Positions 45,241-53,306 of a stretch of DNA of 64,000 bases are shown one piece after another. The DNA lies in contig CAWAWJ010000001.1 in the NCBI GenBank assembly GCA_963785735.1, forward strand, positions 682,001-746,000, given 5' to 3'. The notes under the pieces were generated by a model, which was not told the DNA's origin, did not search any database, and was given only the letters and a program-made list of their open reading frames with translations. The position numbers and the translations under genes are program-made. The stretch is from REEB95 sp963785735. Its GTDB lineage: Bacteria > Pseudomonadota > Alphaproteobacteria > ATCC43930 > CGMCC-115725. How positions within the stretch are numbered: the first letter of the stretch is position 1; every line of letters begins with the position of its first letter.

Positions 45241-45930
45241 ATGGCGGTGTCGCGCCTCGCGGTGAAGCCGATCGGCATGCCGACGAGTTTCAAGAGCCAA
45301 GCTTATCACGCCCTCAAGGAGGCGATTATCGCCTTCAACATCTACGCCAATGACGAGGAAATCCGCCTCGACGAGCGCCGGCTGTCGCGCGACCTCGGCG
45401 TGTCGCGCACCCCCATCCGCGAGGCGATGTCGCTCCTCGAGCGCGAGGGCTTCGTCAAGACTTTGCCGCGCCGCGGCGTCATCGTACTGCGCAAGACCAA
45501 GCGCGAAATCGTCGAAATGATCCAGGTCTGGGCCGCGCTCGAAAGCCTGGCCGCCCGGCTGGTCACGCTCAACGCCTCGGATGCCGAGATAGCCTCCCTG
45601 CGCCGCCTGTTCGACGAGTTCCAGAATTCCGCGCCCGAGGGCCATCTCGACGAATATTCCGCCGCCAACATCGAATTCCACCAGGCGATTATCCGGCTTT
45701 CGGGCAGCCGCGCGCTCGCCGAGATGACCGAGAACCTGTTCATCCACATGCGCGCCATCCGCCAGGCCACCATCGGCCAGGACAATCGCGCCCGGCGCTC
45801 GATCGTCGATCACATGAACATCATCGAAGCGCTGGAGAAGCGCGACACCGAGCGCGCGGGCGCGCTCGCGTTGAAGCACACCCTCGATCTCGCCGATCAC
45901 GTGGAGAAGCACGTCGATTACCTGGATTGA
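45241..45930 (+). CDS. GntR/FadR-family transcriptional regulator of the oxalate locus
   Basis: 229 residues. An N-terminal winged helix (residues 15-80, with DERRLSRDLGVSRTPIREAMSLLEREGFV) is followed by an FCD ligand-binding domain with DEYSAANIEFHQAII and VDHMNIIEAL; the conserved His residues could bind metal for a carboxylate effector. I use the ATG at 45241, preceded by GGGAGGAG, over a GTG 18 bases upstream. It is 42 bases ahead of oxc on the same strand and probably senses oxalate or an oxalate metabolite. Confidence 0.88.
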   Translation: MAVSRLAVKPIGMPTSFKSQAYHALKEAIIAFNIYANDEEIRLDERRLSRDLGVSRTPIREAMSLLEREGFVKTLPRRGVIVLRKTKREIVEMIQVWAALESLAARLVTLNASDAEIASLRRLFDEFQNSAPEGHLDEYSAANIEFHQAIIRLSGSRALAEMTENLFIHMRAIRQATIGQDNRARRSIVDHMNIIEALEKRDTERAGALALKHTLDLADHVEKHVDYLD

Positions 45931-45972
45931 GCCGGGACGACGCGGAACCCAAAGACAGCAGGAGGAAAGGCC

Positions 45973-47694
45973 GTGGCCGAAGGAACCGCAAAAGTGGATG
46001 AGACGCAGGAGCTGACGGACGGCTTTCATCTGATGATCGACGCGCTCAAGCTCAACGGCCTCAACACGATCTACGGCGTGCCGGGCATTCCGATCACGGA
46101 TTTCGGCCGCATGGCGCAGGCCGCGGGCATCCGCGTGCTCTCGTTCCGCCACGAGCAGAACGCCGGCTACGCGGCCGCGATATCCGGCTTCTTGACCAAG
46201 AAGCCCGGCGTTTGCCTCACCGTGTCGGCGCCCGGCTTCCTCAACGGGCTCACGGCGCTCGCCCATGCGACCACCAACTGTTTCCCGATGATCCAGATCT
46301 CGGGCTCGTCCGAGCGCGAGATCGTCGATCTGCAGCAGGGCGACTATGAAGAGATGGACCAGCTCGCCATCGCCAAGCCGCTCTGCAAGGCGGCGTTCCG
46401 CGTGCTGCATGCCGCCGATATCGGCATCGGCCTCGCCCGCGCGATCCGGGCCGCGGTCTCGGGGCGTCCGGGCGGCGTCTATCTCGATCTCCCGGCGAAG
46501 CTTTTCGGGCAGGTCATCGGCGCTGATGCCGGCAAGAAGTCGCTGGTCAAGGTCATCGACGCGGCGCCGGCGCAGATTCCGGCGCCCGCCGCGGTCAAAC
46601 GCGCGCTCGACGTGCTCAAGAGCGCCAAGCGTCCGCTCATCATCCTCGGCAAGGGCGCGGCTTACGCGCAGGCCGACGATGCGATCCGCGCGCTCGTGGA
46701 AAAAAGCGGCGTGCCGTTCCTGCCGATGAGCATGGCCAAGGGCCTGCTGCCCGACACGCATCCGCAATGCGCGGGCGCCGCGCGCTCGACGGTGCTGAAG
46801 GATTCCGACGTGGTCATGCTGATCGGCGCGCGTCTCAACTGGCTCTTGTCGCACGGCAAGGGCAAGACCTGGGGCGAAGCGCCGAAGAAGTTCATCCAGG
46901 TCGACATCGAGCCCAAGGAGATGGACAGCAACGTCGAAATCGCCGCCCCGGTGGTCGGCGATATCGGCTCTTGCGTCGCATCCTTGCTCGAGGGCATGGG
47001 GGCCAGTTGGCCGGCCCCGCCGGCGGAGTGGACCGGGTCGGTATCCAAGAAGCGTGAAGAGAACGTCGCCAAGATGGCGCCGCGCCTGATGAACAACAAC
47101 TCGCCGATGGATTATCATGGCGCGCTCGGCGTGCTGCGGACCATCGTCAAGGAGCGCCCCGACGCCATCCTGGTCAACGAGGGTGCCAACACGCTCGATC
47201 TCGCGCGCGGCGTCATCGACATGTACAAGCCGCGCAAGCGCCTGGATGTCGGCACCTGGGGCGTCATGGGCATCGGCATGGGCTATGCCATCGCCGCCGC
47301 GATCGAGACCGGCAAGCCGGTGCTGGCCGTCGAAGGCGACAGCGCCTTCGGCTTCTCCGGCATGGAGGTGGAGACGATCTGCCGCTACAAGCTGCCGGTC
47401 TGCGTCGTCATCTTCAACAATGAGGGCATCTATCGCGGCACCGACGTCAACTCGGCCGGTTCCGATCCCGCGACCACCGTGTTCGTCAAGGGCGCGCGCT
47501 ACGACAAGATGATGGAGGGCTTCGGCGGCGTCGGAGTCAACGCGACCTCGCCCGACGAGTTGAAGCGCGCCGTGAACGCGGCGATGGACTCGGGCAAGCC
47601 GACCCTCATCAACGCGGTGATCGATCCGGCCGCCGGCAGCGAAAGCGGCCGCATCGGCAATCTCAACCCGCAAAGCGCGCTGAAGAAGAAGTAA
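45973..47694 (+). CDS. oxc: Oxalyl-CoA decarboxylase
   Basis: A 573-residue ThDP enzyme converting oxalyl-CoA to formyl-CoA and CO2; the Oxalobacter enzyme has about the same length. The N-terminus has YGVPGIPITDFGRMAQ and RHEQNAGYAAAISG with the activating Glu. The ThDP motif begins GDS at residue 455 and reaches IFNNEGIYRG. GTWGVMGIGMGYAIAAA is highly conserved in Oxc. The start is a GTG at 45973 after AGGAGGAAAGG. It is the first enzyme gene of the operon and is followed 40 bases later by frc. Confidence 0.95.
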   Translation: MAEGTAKVDETQELTDGFHLMIDALKLNGLNTIYGVPGIPITDFGRMAQAAGIRVLSFRHEQNAGYAAAISGFLTKKPGVCLTVSAPGFLNGLTALAHATTNCFPMIQISGSSEREIVDLQQGDYEEMDQLAIAKPLCKAAFRVLHAADIGIGLARAIRAAVSGRPGGVYLDLPAKLFGQVIGADAGKKSLVKVIDAAPAQIPAPAAVKRALDVLKSAKRPLIILGKGAAYAQADDAIRALVEKSGVPFLPMSMAKGLLPDTHPQCAGAARSTVLKDSDVVMLIGARLNWLLSHGKGKTWGEAPKKFIQVDIEPKEMDSNVEIAAPVVGDIGSCVASLLEGMGASWPAPPAEWTGSVSKKREENVAKMAPRLMNNNSPMDYHGALGVLRTIVKERPDAILVNEGANTLDLARGVIDMYKPRKRLDVGTWGVMGIGMGYAIAAAIETGKPVLAVEGDSAFGFSGMEVETICRYKLPVCVVIFNNEGIYRGTDVNSAGSDPATTVFVKGARYDKMMEGFGGVGVNATSPDELKRAVNAAMDSGKPTLINAVIDPAAGSESGRIGNLNPQSALKKK

Positions 47695-47734
47695 CCCCTT
47701 AAGACGTAGGCCGAGAAAGTAACAGGAGGAGACT

Positions 47735-49012
47735 ATGGGCAAGGCATTGGAAGGCGTCCGCATTCTCGATTTCACCCATGTGCAATCGGGGCCGACCTGC
47801 ACCCAGCTGCTGGCTTGGTTCGGCGCCGACTGCATCAAGGTCGAGCGTCCGGGCATCGGCGACATCACCCGCGGCCAGCTGCGCGACGTGCCGAACGCCG
47901 ATAGCCTCTATTTCACCATGCTCAACCACAACAAGCGCTCGATCACCATCGACACCAAGCATCCCAAGGGCAAGGAGCTGCTCGAAGGCTTGATCAAGAT
48001 CTGCGACGTGCTGGTGGAGAATTTCGGTCCCGGCGTTCTCGATCGCATGGGGTTCACCTGGGAACGGGTGCACGAAATCAATCCGCGCATCATCATGGCC
48101 TCGGTCAAGGGCTTCGGCCCCGGCCCCTATGAGGACTGCAAGGTCTACGAAAACGTGGCGCAATGCACCGGCGGCTCGGCTTCGACCACCGGCTTCCGCG
48201 ACGGCCCGCCCCTGGTTACGGGCGCTCAAATAGGCGATTCCGGCACCGGGCTGCATCTGGCGCTCGGCATCGTCACCGCGCTTTATCAGCGCAACAAGAC
48301 CGGCAAGGGCCAGCGCGTCAGCGCGGCGATGCAGGACGGCGTGCTCAATCTCTGCCGCGTCAAGCTGCGCGACCAGCAGCGCCTGAAGCACGGGCCGTTG
48401 AAGGAATACAGCCAATTCGGCGAAGGCGTCGAATTTGGCGAATCGGTGCCGCGCTCGGGCAATGATTCGGGCGGTGGCCAGCCGGGCTGGATTTTGAAAT
48501 GCAAGGGCTGGGAGAAGGATCCCAACGCCTACATCTATTTCATTACCCAGGCGCCGGTGTGGGGGAAGATTTGCGAGGTGATCGGCAAGAAGGAATGGAT
48601 CACCCATCCCGATTACGCCACGCCCGAGGCGCGGCTGCCGCGCCTCAAGGCGATCTTCGCCACCATCGAGGAATGGACCAAGACCAAGACCAAGTTCGAG
48701 GCCATGGACATCCTCAACGAATTCGACGTCCCCTGCGGCCCGATTCTGTCGATGAAGGAGCTCCTGGAGGAGCCGAGCCTCAGGAAAACCGGCACGGTGG
48801 TCGAGGTCGATCACCCGACCCGCGGCAAGTATCTGACGGTCGGCAATCCAATCAAGCTCAGCGACAGTCCGAGCGATGTGAAGCGCTCGCCGCTTCTGGG
48901 CGAACACACCGACGAGATTCTGCGCCAGGTGCTGGGCTACGACGACAAGAAGGTGCAGGAGTTCAAGAATTCCGGCGCGCTCGGCGGCACCAAGCCGATG
49001 GCGGCCGAATAG
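47735..49012 (+). CDS. frc: Formyl-CoA:oxalate CoA-transferase
   Basis: A 425-residue class III CoA-transferase. It moves CoA from formyl-CoA to oxalate through an aspartyl-CoA anhydride; Asp168 in TGAQIGDSGTG is the equivalent of the catalytic Asp. The opening LEGVRILDFTHVQSGPTCTQLLAWFGADCIKVE and the long match to Oxalobacter Frc support this over YfdE/UctC relatives. The Gly-rich active-site loop is seen near residue 260. The ATG at 47735 has AACAGGAGGAGAC upstream. It forms the core cycle with oxc. Confidence 0.94.
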   Translation: MGKALEGVRILDFTHVQSGPTCTQLLAWFGADCIKVERPGIGDITRGQLRDVPNADSLYFTMLNHNKRSITIDTKHPKGKELLEGLIKICDVLVENFGPGVLDRMGFTWERVHEINPRIIMASVKGFGPGPYEDCKVYENVAQCTGGSASTTGFRDGPPLVTGAQIGDSGTGLHLALGIVTALYQRNKTGKGQRVSAAMQDGVLNLCRVKLRDQQRLKHGPLKEYSQFGEGVEFGESVPRSGNDSGGGQPGWILKCKGWEKDPNAYIYFITQAPVWGKICEVIGKKEWITHPDYATPEARLPRLKAIFATIEEWTKTKTKFEAMDILNEFDVPCGPILSMKELLEEPSLRKTGTVVEVDHPTRGKYLTVGNPIKLSDSPSDVKRSPLLGEHTDEILRQVLGYDDKKVQEFKNSGALGGTKPMAAE

Positions 49013-49043
49013 CGATCCGACAAACGCGGGGGAGAGGGTGATC

Positions 49044-51182
49044 ATGAGTGCGAAGGATGCGAAAGCGGCGGTGAGCAAGATTCTGGGCCAAGCCAAGGCC
49101 CAGAAACGCACGTCGCTCACGGCGCCGGAAGGCAAGCTGATCTGCGACGCCTATGGGATATCGGTCCCGAAGGAAGGGCTTGCCAAGACCGCGGCCGAGG
49201 CGGCCAAGCTCGCGGGCAAGATCGGCTTCCCGGTGGTGTTGAAGATCGTCTCTCCCCAGATCCTGCACAAGACCGAGGCGGGCGGCGTCATCGTCGGCGT
49301 CAAGACCGCGCCCGAGGCGCAGAAGGGCTTCGCCACCATCGTCGCCAACGCCAAGAAATACGACAAGAAGGCCAAGATCGAGGGCGTGCAGGTGCAGCAG
49401 ATGGTCGGCGGCGGCCACGAGGTCATCATCGGCGCGGTCACCGATCCGAGCTTCGGCAAGCTGGTCGCCTTCGGCATGGGCGGCGTGCTGGTCGAGGTGC
49501 TGAAGGACGTGACCTTCCGCCTGGCGCCGGTTACGCGCGCGGATGCGATGGGCATGATCGACGGCATCAAGGCCGCCGAGATATTGAAGGGCGTGCGCGG
49601 CGGCGAAGGCGTCAACCGCGCCGCGCTCGCCGAGCTGATCGAGAACGTCTCCAATCTTATCGCCGATTTCCCCGAAATCGCCGAGCTCGACCTGAACCCG
49701 GTTTTCGCCTCGAAGAAGGGGGCGGTCGCGGCCGATGTGCGCATATTGCTCGACTGGGCCAAGCCCGAGGAACGCTACCGGCCGTCGCAAAGCGAGATCG
49801 TCGCGCAGATGAGCCGCATCATGCACCCCAAGGCGGTCGCCGTGATCGGCGCCTCGGCCGAGGAAGGCAAGATCGGCAACTCGGTGATGAAGAACCTCAT
49901 CAATGGCGGCTATCAGGGACAGATTCTGCCGATCCACCCGAGCGCCACCGAAATCATGGGCCGCAAGGTCTATAAGAGCGTCAAGGACGTGCCCGGCGCG
50001 ATCGACGTCGCGGTGTTCTGCATCCCGGCCAAGTTCGTGGCCGGAGCCCTGATCGAGGTCGGCGAAAAGAAAATCACCGGCGCCGTGCTCATTCCCTCGG
50101 GCTTCGCCGAGACCGGCAATGTCGAGGGCCAGAAGGAAATCCAGGCGATCGGCCGCAAATACAACATCCGCCTGATGGGGCCGAATATCTACGGCTACTA
50201 CTATACGCCGGAGAATCTCTGCGCCACCTTCTGCACGCCTTACGATTACAAGGGCGGCGCCGCGCTCAGCTCTCAATCGGGCGGCATCGGCATGGCGATC
50301 ATCGGCTTCTCGCGCTCGGCCAAGATGGGCGTCTCGGCCATCGTCGGATTGGGCAACAAATCGGATCTCGATGAGGACGATCTGCTCACATTCTTCGAGC
50401 AGGATCCGAACACCAAGGTCGTCGCCATGCACCTTGAAGACCTGAAGGACGGCCGCTCCTTCGCCGAGGTGGCGAAGCGCGTTTCCAAGAAGAAACCGAT
50501 CATCGTGCTGAAGGCGGGCCGCACCGCGGCCGGCGCCAAGGCGGCGGGCTCGCACACGGGCGCGCTCGCCGGCGACGACAAGATTTATGACGACGTGCTG
50601 CGCCAATCGGGCGTCATCCGCGCCCCGGGCCTGCGCGACATGCTCGATTACGCGCGAGGCCTACAGAAACTGCCCACGCCCAAGGGCGAGAACGTGGTCA
50701 TCATAACCGGCGCGGGCGGCTCGGGCGTGCTTTTGTCCGACGCCTGCGTCGATAACGGCCTCAACCTGATGAAGATACCGCCCGATCTCGACGCCGCCTT
50801 CCGCAAATTCATCCCGCCTTTCGGTGCTGCGGGCAACCCGGTCGACATCACCGGCGGCGAGCCGCCCAAGACCTATCAGAACACCATCCGCTTGGGGCTC
50901 GAGGATCCGCGCATCCACGCGCTGATCCTGGGCTATTGGCACACCATCGTCACGCCGCCCATGGTCTTCTCCAAGCTCGTCATCGAGGTAGTCGACGAGT
51001 TCCGCGCCCGCGGCATCGAGAAGCCGATCGTCGCGTCTCTGGCGGGCGACGTGCAGGTCGAACAGGCGGCGGAGCAGCTCTACGATCACGGCATCCCGGC
51101 CTATGCCTACTCGACCGAAATTCCCGTGGCCGTGCTCGGCGCCAAGTATCGCTGGGCGCGCGGCGCGGGCCTGATAAAATAA
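49044..51182 (+). CDS. Single-chain NDP-forming acyl-CoA synthetase (acetate-CoA ligase-like) in the oxalate operon
   Basis: A 712-residue protein. Residues 1-240 form an ATP-grasp domain (beta-like: KIGFPVVLKIVSPQILHKTEAGGV, GFGMGGVLVEVL-type region, ELDLNPVF). Residues 255-390 form a CoA-binding Rossmann domain (PKAVAVIGASAEEGKIGNSV). The rest is a succinyl-CoA-synthetase-like ligase domain with GSHTGALAGDD; His504 matches the phosphohistidine of the family. The order ATP-grasp first is the reverse of the common alpha-beta fusion. It converts an acid plus CoA and ATP to acyl-CoA and ADP, or the reverse. The acid is not known; formate or oxalate is inferred from context. I start at ATG 49044 after GGGGGAGAGG. 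Confidence 0.85.
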   Translation: MSAKDAKAAVSKILGQAKAQKRTSLTAPEGKLICDAYGISVPKEGLAKTAAEAAKLAGKIGFPVVLKIVSPQILHKTEAGGVIVGVKTAPEAQKGFATIVANAKKYDKKAKIEGVQVQQMVGGGHEVIIGAVTDPSFGKLVAFGMGGVLVEVLKDVTFRLAPVTRADAMGMIDGIKAAEILKGVRGGEGVNRAALAELIENVSNLIADFPEIAELDLNPVFASKKGAVAADVRILLDWAKPEERYRPSQSEIVAQMSRIMHPKAVAVIGASAEEGKIGNSVMKNLINGGYQGQILPIHPSATEIMGRKVYKSVKDVPGAIDVAVFCIPAKFVAGALIEVGEKKITGAVLIPSGFAETGNVEGQKEIQAIGRKYNIRLMGPNIYGYYYTPENLCATFCTPYDYKGGAALSSQSGGIGMAIIGFSRSAKMGVSAIVGLGNKSDLDEDDLLTFFEQDPNTKVVAMHLEDLKDGRSFAEVAKRVSKKKPIIVLKAGRTAAGAKAAGSHTGALAGDDKIYDDVLRQSGVIRAPGLRDMLDYARGLQKLPTPKGENVVIITGAGGSGVLLSDACVDNGLNLMKIPPDLDAAFRKFIPPFGAAGNPVDITGGEPPKTYQNTIRLGLEDPRIHALILGYWHTIVTPPMVFSKLVIEVVDEFRARGIEKPIVASLAGDVQVEQAAEQLYDHGIPAYAYSTEIPVAVLGAKYRWARGAGLIK

Positions 51183-51215
51183 GCCCGGCAAGACGTCACA
51201 AACAGCGGCGGCACG

Positions 51216-52412
51216 ATGAACATTCATGAATACCAGGCCAAAAGCCTGTTGCAAAAATTCGGCGTGGCGGTCCCCAAGGGCGGCGTCGCCTATACCGCGC
51301 AAGAGGCGGAAAAGGTGGCACGCGGCTTGAAGGGCCCGGTCTATGTGGTGAAAGCGCAGATCCATGCCGGCGGCCGCGGCGCGGGCAAGTTCAAGGGCGA
51401 CGACAAGGGCAAGGGCGGGGTGCGCCTCACCAAGTCGCCCGAGGAGGCCGGCAAAGAAGCCGGTGCCATGCTCGGTCATGTGCTGATCACCAAGCAGACC
51501 GGACCCAAGGGCCGCGAGGTGAAACGCATCTATGTCGAGGAAGGCTGCGACATCAAACGCGAGCTCTATCTCGGCATGCTGATCGACCGTAAAACCTCGC
51601 GCGTCACGGTGATGGCCTCGACCGAAGGGGGCATGGATATCGAGGACGTGGCACACAAGAACCCCGAGAAGATCATGCGCCTCGCCATCGACCCGGCCAC
51701 CGGCATGGAGGGTTTCCACGCCAGGCGCCTGGCATTCGGGTTGAAGCTCGAAGGCAAGCAGGTCGGCTCCGCGGCCAAGTTCATGCTCGCCATGTACAAG
51801 GCCTTCGCCGAGCTCGACGCGTCCATCGTCGAGATCAACCCGTTGGTGGTGACCGGCTCGGGCGAGGTGCTGGCGCTCGACGCCAAGATGAATTTCGACG
51901 ACAACGCGCTCTTCCGCCATCCCGACATCGAGGCGATGCGCGACGAGGCCGAGGAAGACCCGACCGAGCTCGAAGCCGCCAAGCACTCGCTCAACTACGT
52001 CAAGCTCGACGGCAATATCGGCTGCATGGTGAACGGCGCGGGATTGGCGATGGCGACCATGGACATCATCAAGCTCTATGGCGGCGAGCCCGCCAATTTT
52101 CTCGATGTCGGCGGCGGCGCCACCAAGGAACGGGTCTCCACCGCCTTCAAGCTCATCCTCGCCGATCCCCATGTCGAAGGCCTGCTCATCAACATCTTCG
52201 GCGGCATCATGCGCTGCGACGTCATCGCCGAGGGCGTGGTCGCGGCCGCGCGCGAGATCAGCCTGCAAGTGCCCTTGGTGGTGCGGCTCGAGGGCACCAA
52301 CGTCAAGCTCGGCAAGAAAATCCTGTCCGAATCGGGCTTGCCCATCCTCGCCGCCGACGATCTCGCGGACGCCGCCGCCAAGGTGGTCAAGGCCGTGAAA
52401 GAGGCCGCCTGA
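51216..52412 (+). CDS. sucC: Succinyl-CoA ligase (ADP-forming) beta subunit, or malate-CoA ligase beta subunit
   Basis: 398 residues with the ATP-grasp fold: MNIHEYQAKSLLQKFGV, QIHAGGRGAGKFKG, ASTEGGMDIEDVA, INPLVVT and the C-terminal GGIMRCDVIAEGVVAAA. It pairs with the alpha subunit encoded by the next gene (1-base TGATG overlap). Its place between an NDP-forming ligase and formate dehydrogenase, rather than beside sucAB or mdh, is unusual. MtkA, the malate-CoA ligase of the serine cycle, is a close homologue and cannot be excluded by eye. Confidence 0.88.
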   Translation: MNIHEYQAKSLLQKFGVAVPKGGVAYTAQEAEKVARGLKGPVYVVKAQIHAGGRGAGKFKGDDKGKGGVRLTKSPEEAGKEAGAMLGHVLITKQTGPKGREVKRIYVEEGCDIKRELYLGMLIDRKTSRVTVMASTEGGMDIEDVAHKNPEKIMRLAIDPATGMEGFHARRLAFGLKLEGKQVGSAAKFMLAMYKAFAELDASIVEINPLVVTGSGEVLALDAKMNFDDNALFRHPDIEAMRDEAEEDPTELEAAKHSLNYVKLDGNIGCMVNGAGLAMATMDIIKLYGGEPANFLDVGGGATKERVSTAFKLILADPHVEGLLINIFGGIMRCDVIAEGVVAAAREISLQVPLVVRLEGTNVKLGKKILSESGLPILAADDLADAAAKVVKAVKEAA

Positions 52413-53293
52413 TGTCGGTATTGGTCGGCCGCGACACCAAAGTCATCTGCCAGGGCTTCACCGGCGCCCAAGGCACGTTCCATTCCGAGCAGGCGATCGC
52501 CTACGGCACCAAGATGGTGGGCGGCGTCACGCCCGGCAAAGGAGGATCGAAGCATCTCGACCTGCCGGTGTTCGATACGGTGCGGGACGCGATGGCCGCC
52601 ACCGGCGCCAATGCCAGTGCGATCTATGTGCCGCCGCCTTTCGCCGCCGACGCCATCTTGGAGGCGATCGACGCCGAAATGCCGCTGGTCATCTGCATCA
52701 CCGAGGGCATCCCGGTCCTCGACATGGTCGAGGTGAAGCGCGTGCTCCGGGGCTCCAAGACGCGCCTCATCGGCCCCAATTGCCCGGGCGTGATCACGCC
52801 GGGCCAATGCAAGATCGGCATCATGCCGGGCCATATCCACAAGCCGGGCGATATCGGCATCGTTTCGCGTTCTGGCACGCTCACCTACGAGGCGGTGGCG
52901 CAGACCACGGCGGCCGGGCTCGGGCAGACCACCTGCATCGGCATCGGCGGCGACCCGGTCAACGGCACCAATTTCATCGATTGCCTGGAGCTGTTCCTGG
53001 GCGATCCCGCCACCAAGGCGATCATCATGATCGGCGAGATCGGCGGCTCGGCCGAGGAAGAGGCCGCCGATTTCCTGAAGCACAGCAAGGCGAAGAAGCC
53101 GATGGTGGGCTTCATCGCCGGGGCCACCGCGCCGCCGGGCCGGCGCATGGGCCATGCCGGGGCGATCATTTCGGGCGGGGCGGGCACCGCCGCCCAAAAG
53201 AAAGAGGCGATGAAAAGCGCCGGCATATCGGTTACCGATTTGCCGGCGGCGTTGGGCAAGACCATGCTCGATCTCCTGAAGCAGGGCCGTTAG
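52412..53293 (+). CDS. sucD: Succinyl-CoA ligase alpha subunit, or malate-CoA ligase alpha subunit
   Basis: 293 residues. The CoA-binding part has CQGFTGAQGTFHSEQAIAYG and GGVTPGKGG; the active-site loop has GHAGAIISGGAGTA with the phosphohistidine at His248, and IGPNCPGVITPGQCKIGIMPG is conserved. It completes the heterodimer with the preceding gene. In this operon it could supply succinyl-CoA as CoA donor for oxalate activation; this is inference from position only. Confidence 0.9.
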   Translation: MSVLVGRDTKVICQGFTGAQGTFHSEQAIAYGTKMVGGVTPGKGGSKHLDLPVFDTVRDAMAATGANASAIYVPPPFAADAILEAIDAEMPLVICITEGIPVLDMVEVKRVLRGSKTRLIGPNCPGVITPGQCKIGIMPGHIHKPGDIGIVSRSGTLTYEAVAQTTAAGLGQTTCIGIGGDPVNGTNFIDCLELFLGDPATKAIIMIGEIGGSAEEEAADFLKHSKAKKPMVGFIAGATAPPGRRMGHAGAIISGGAGTAAQKKEAMKSAGISVTDLPAALGKTMLDLLKQGR

Positions 53294-53306
53294 AGTCCGG
53301 GAGATC

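Noticed and set aside
45088..47868. 926-residue minus-strand ORF opposite gntR and oxc
   Set aside because: The opposite strand encodes well-conserved GntR and oxalyl-CoA decarboxylase; the long frame is due to absent stops in GC-rich DNA.
48963..50606. 547-residue minus-strand ORF opposite the NDP-forming ligase
   Set aside because: His/Asp/Arg-rich shadow frame without motifs.
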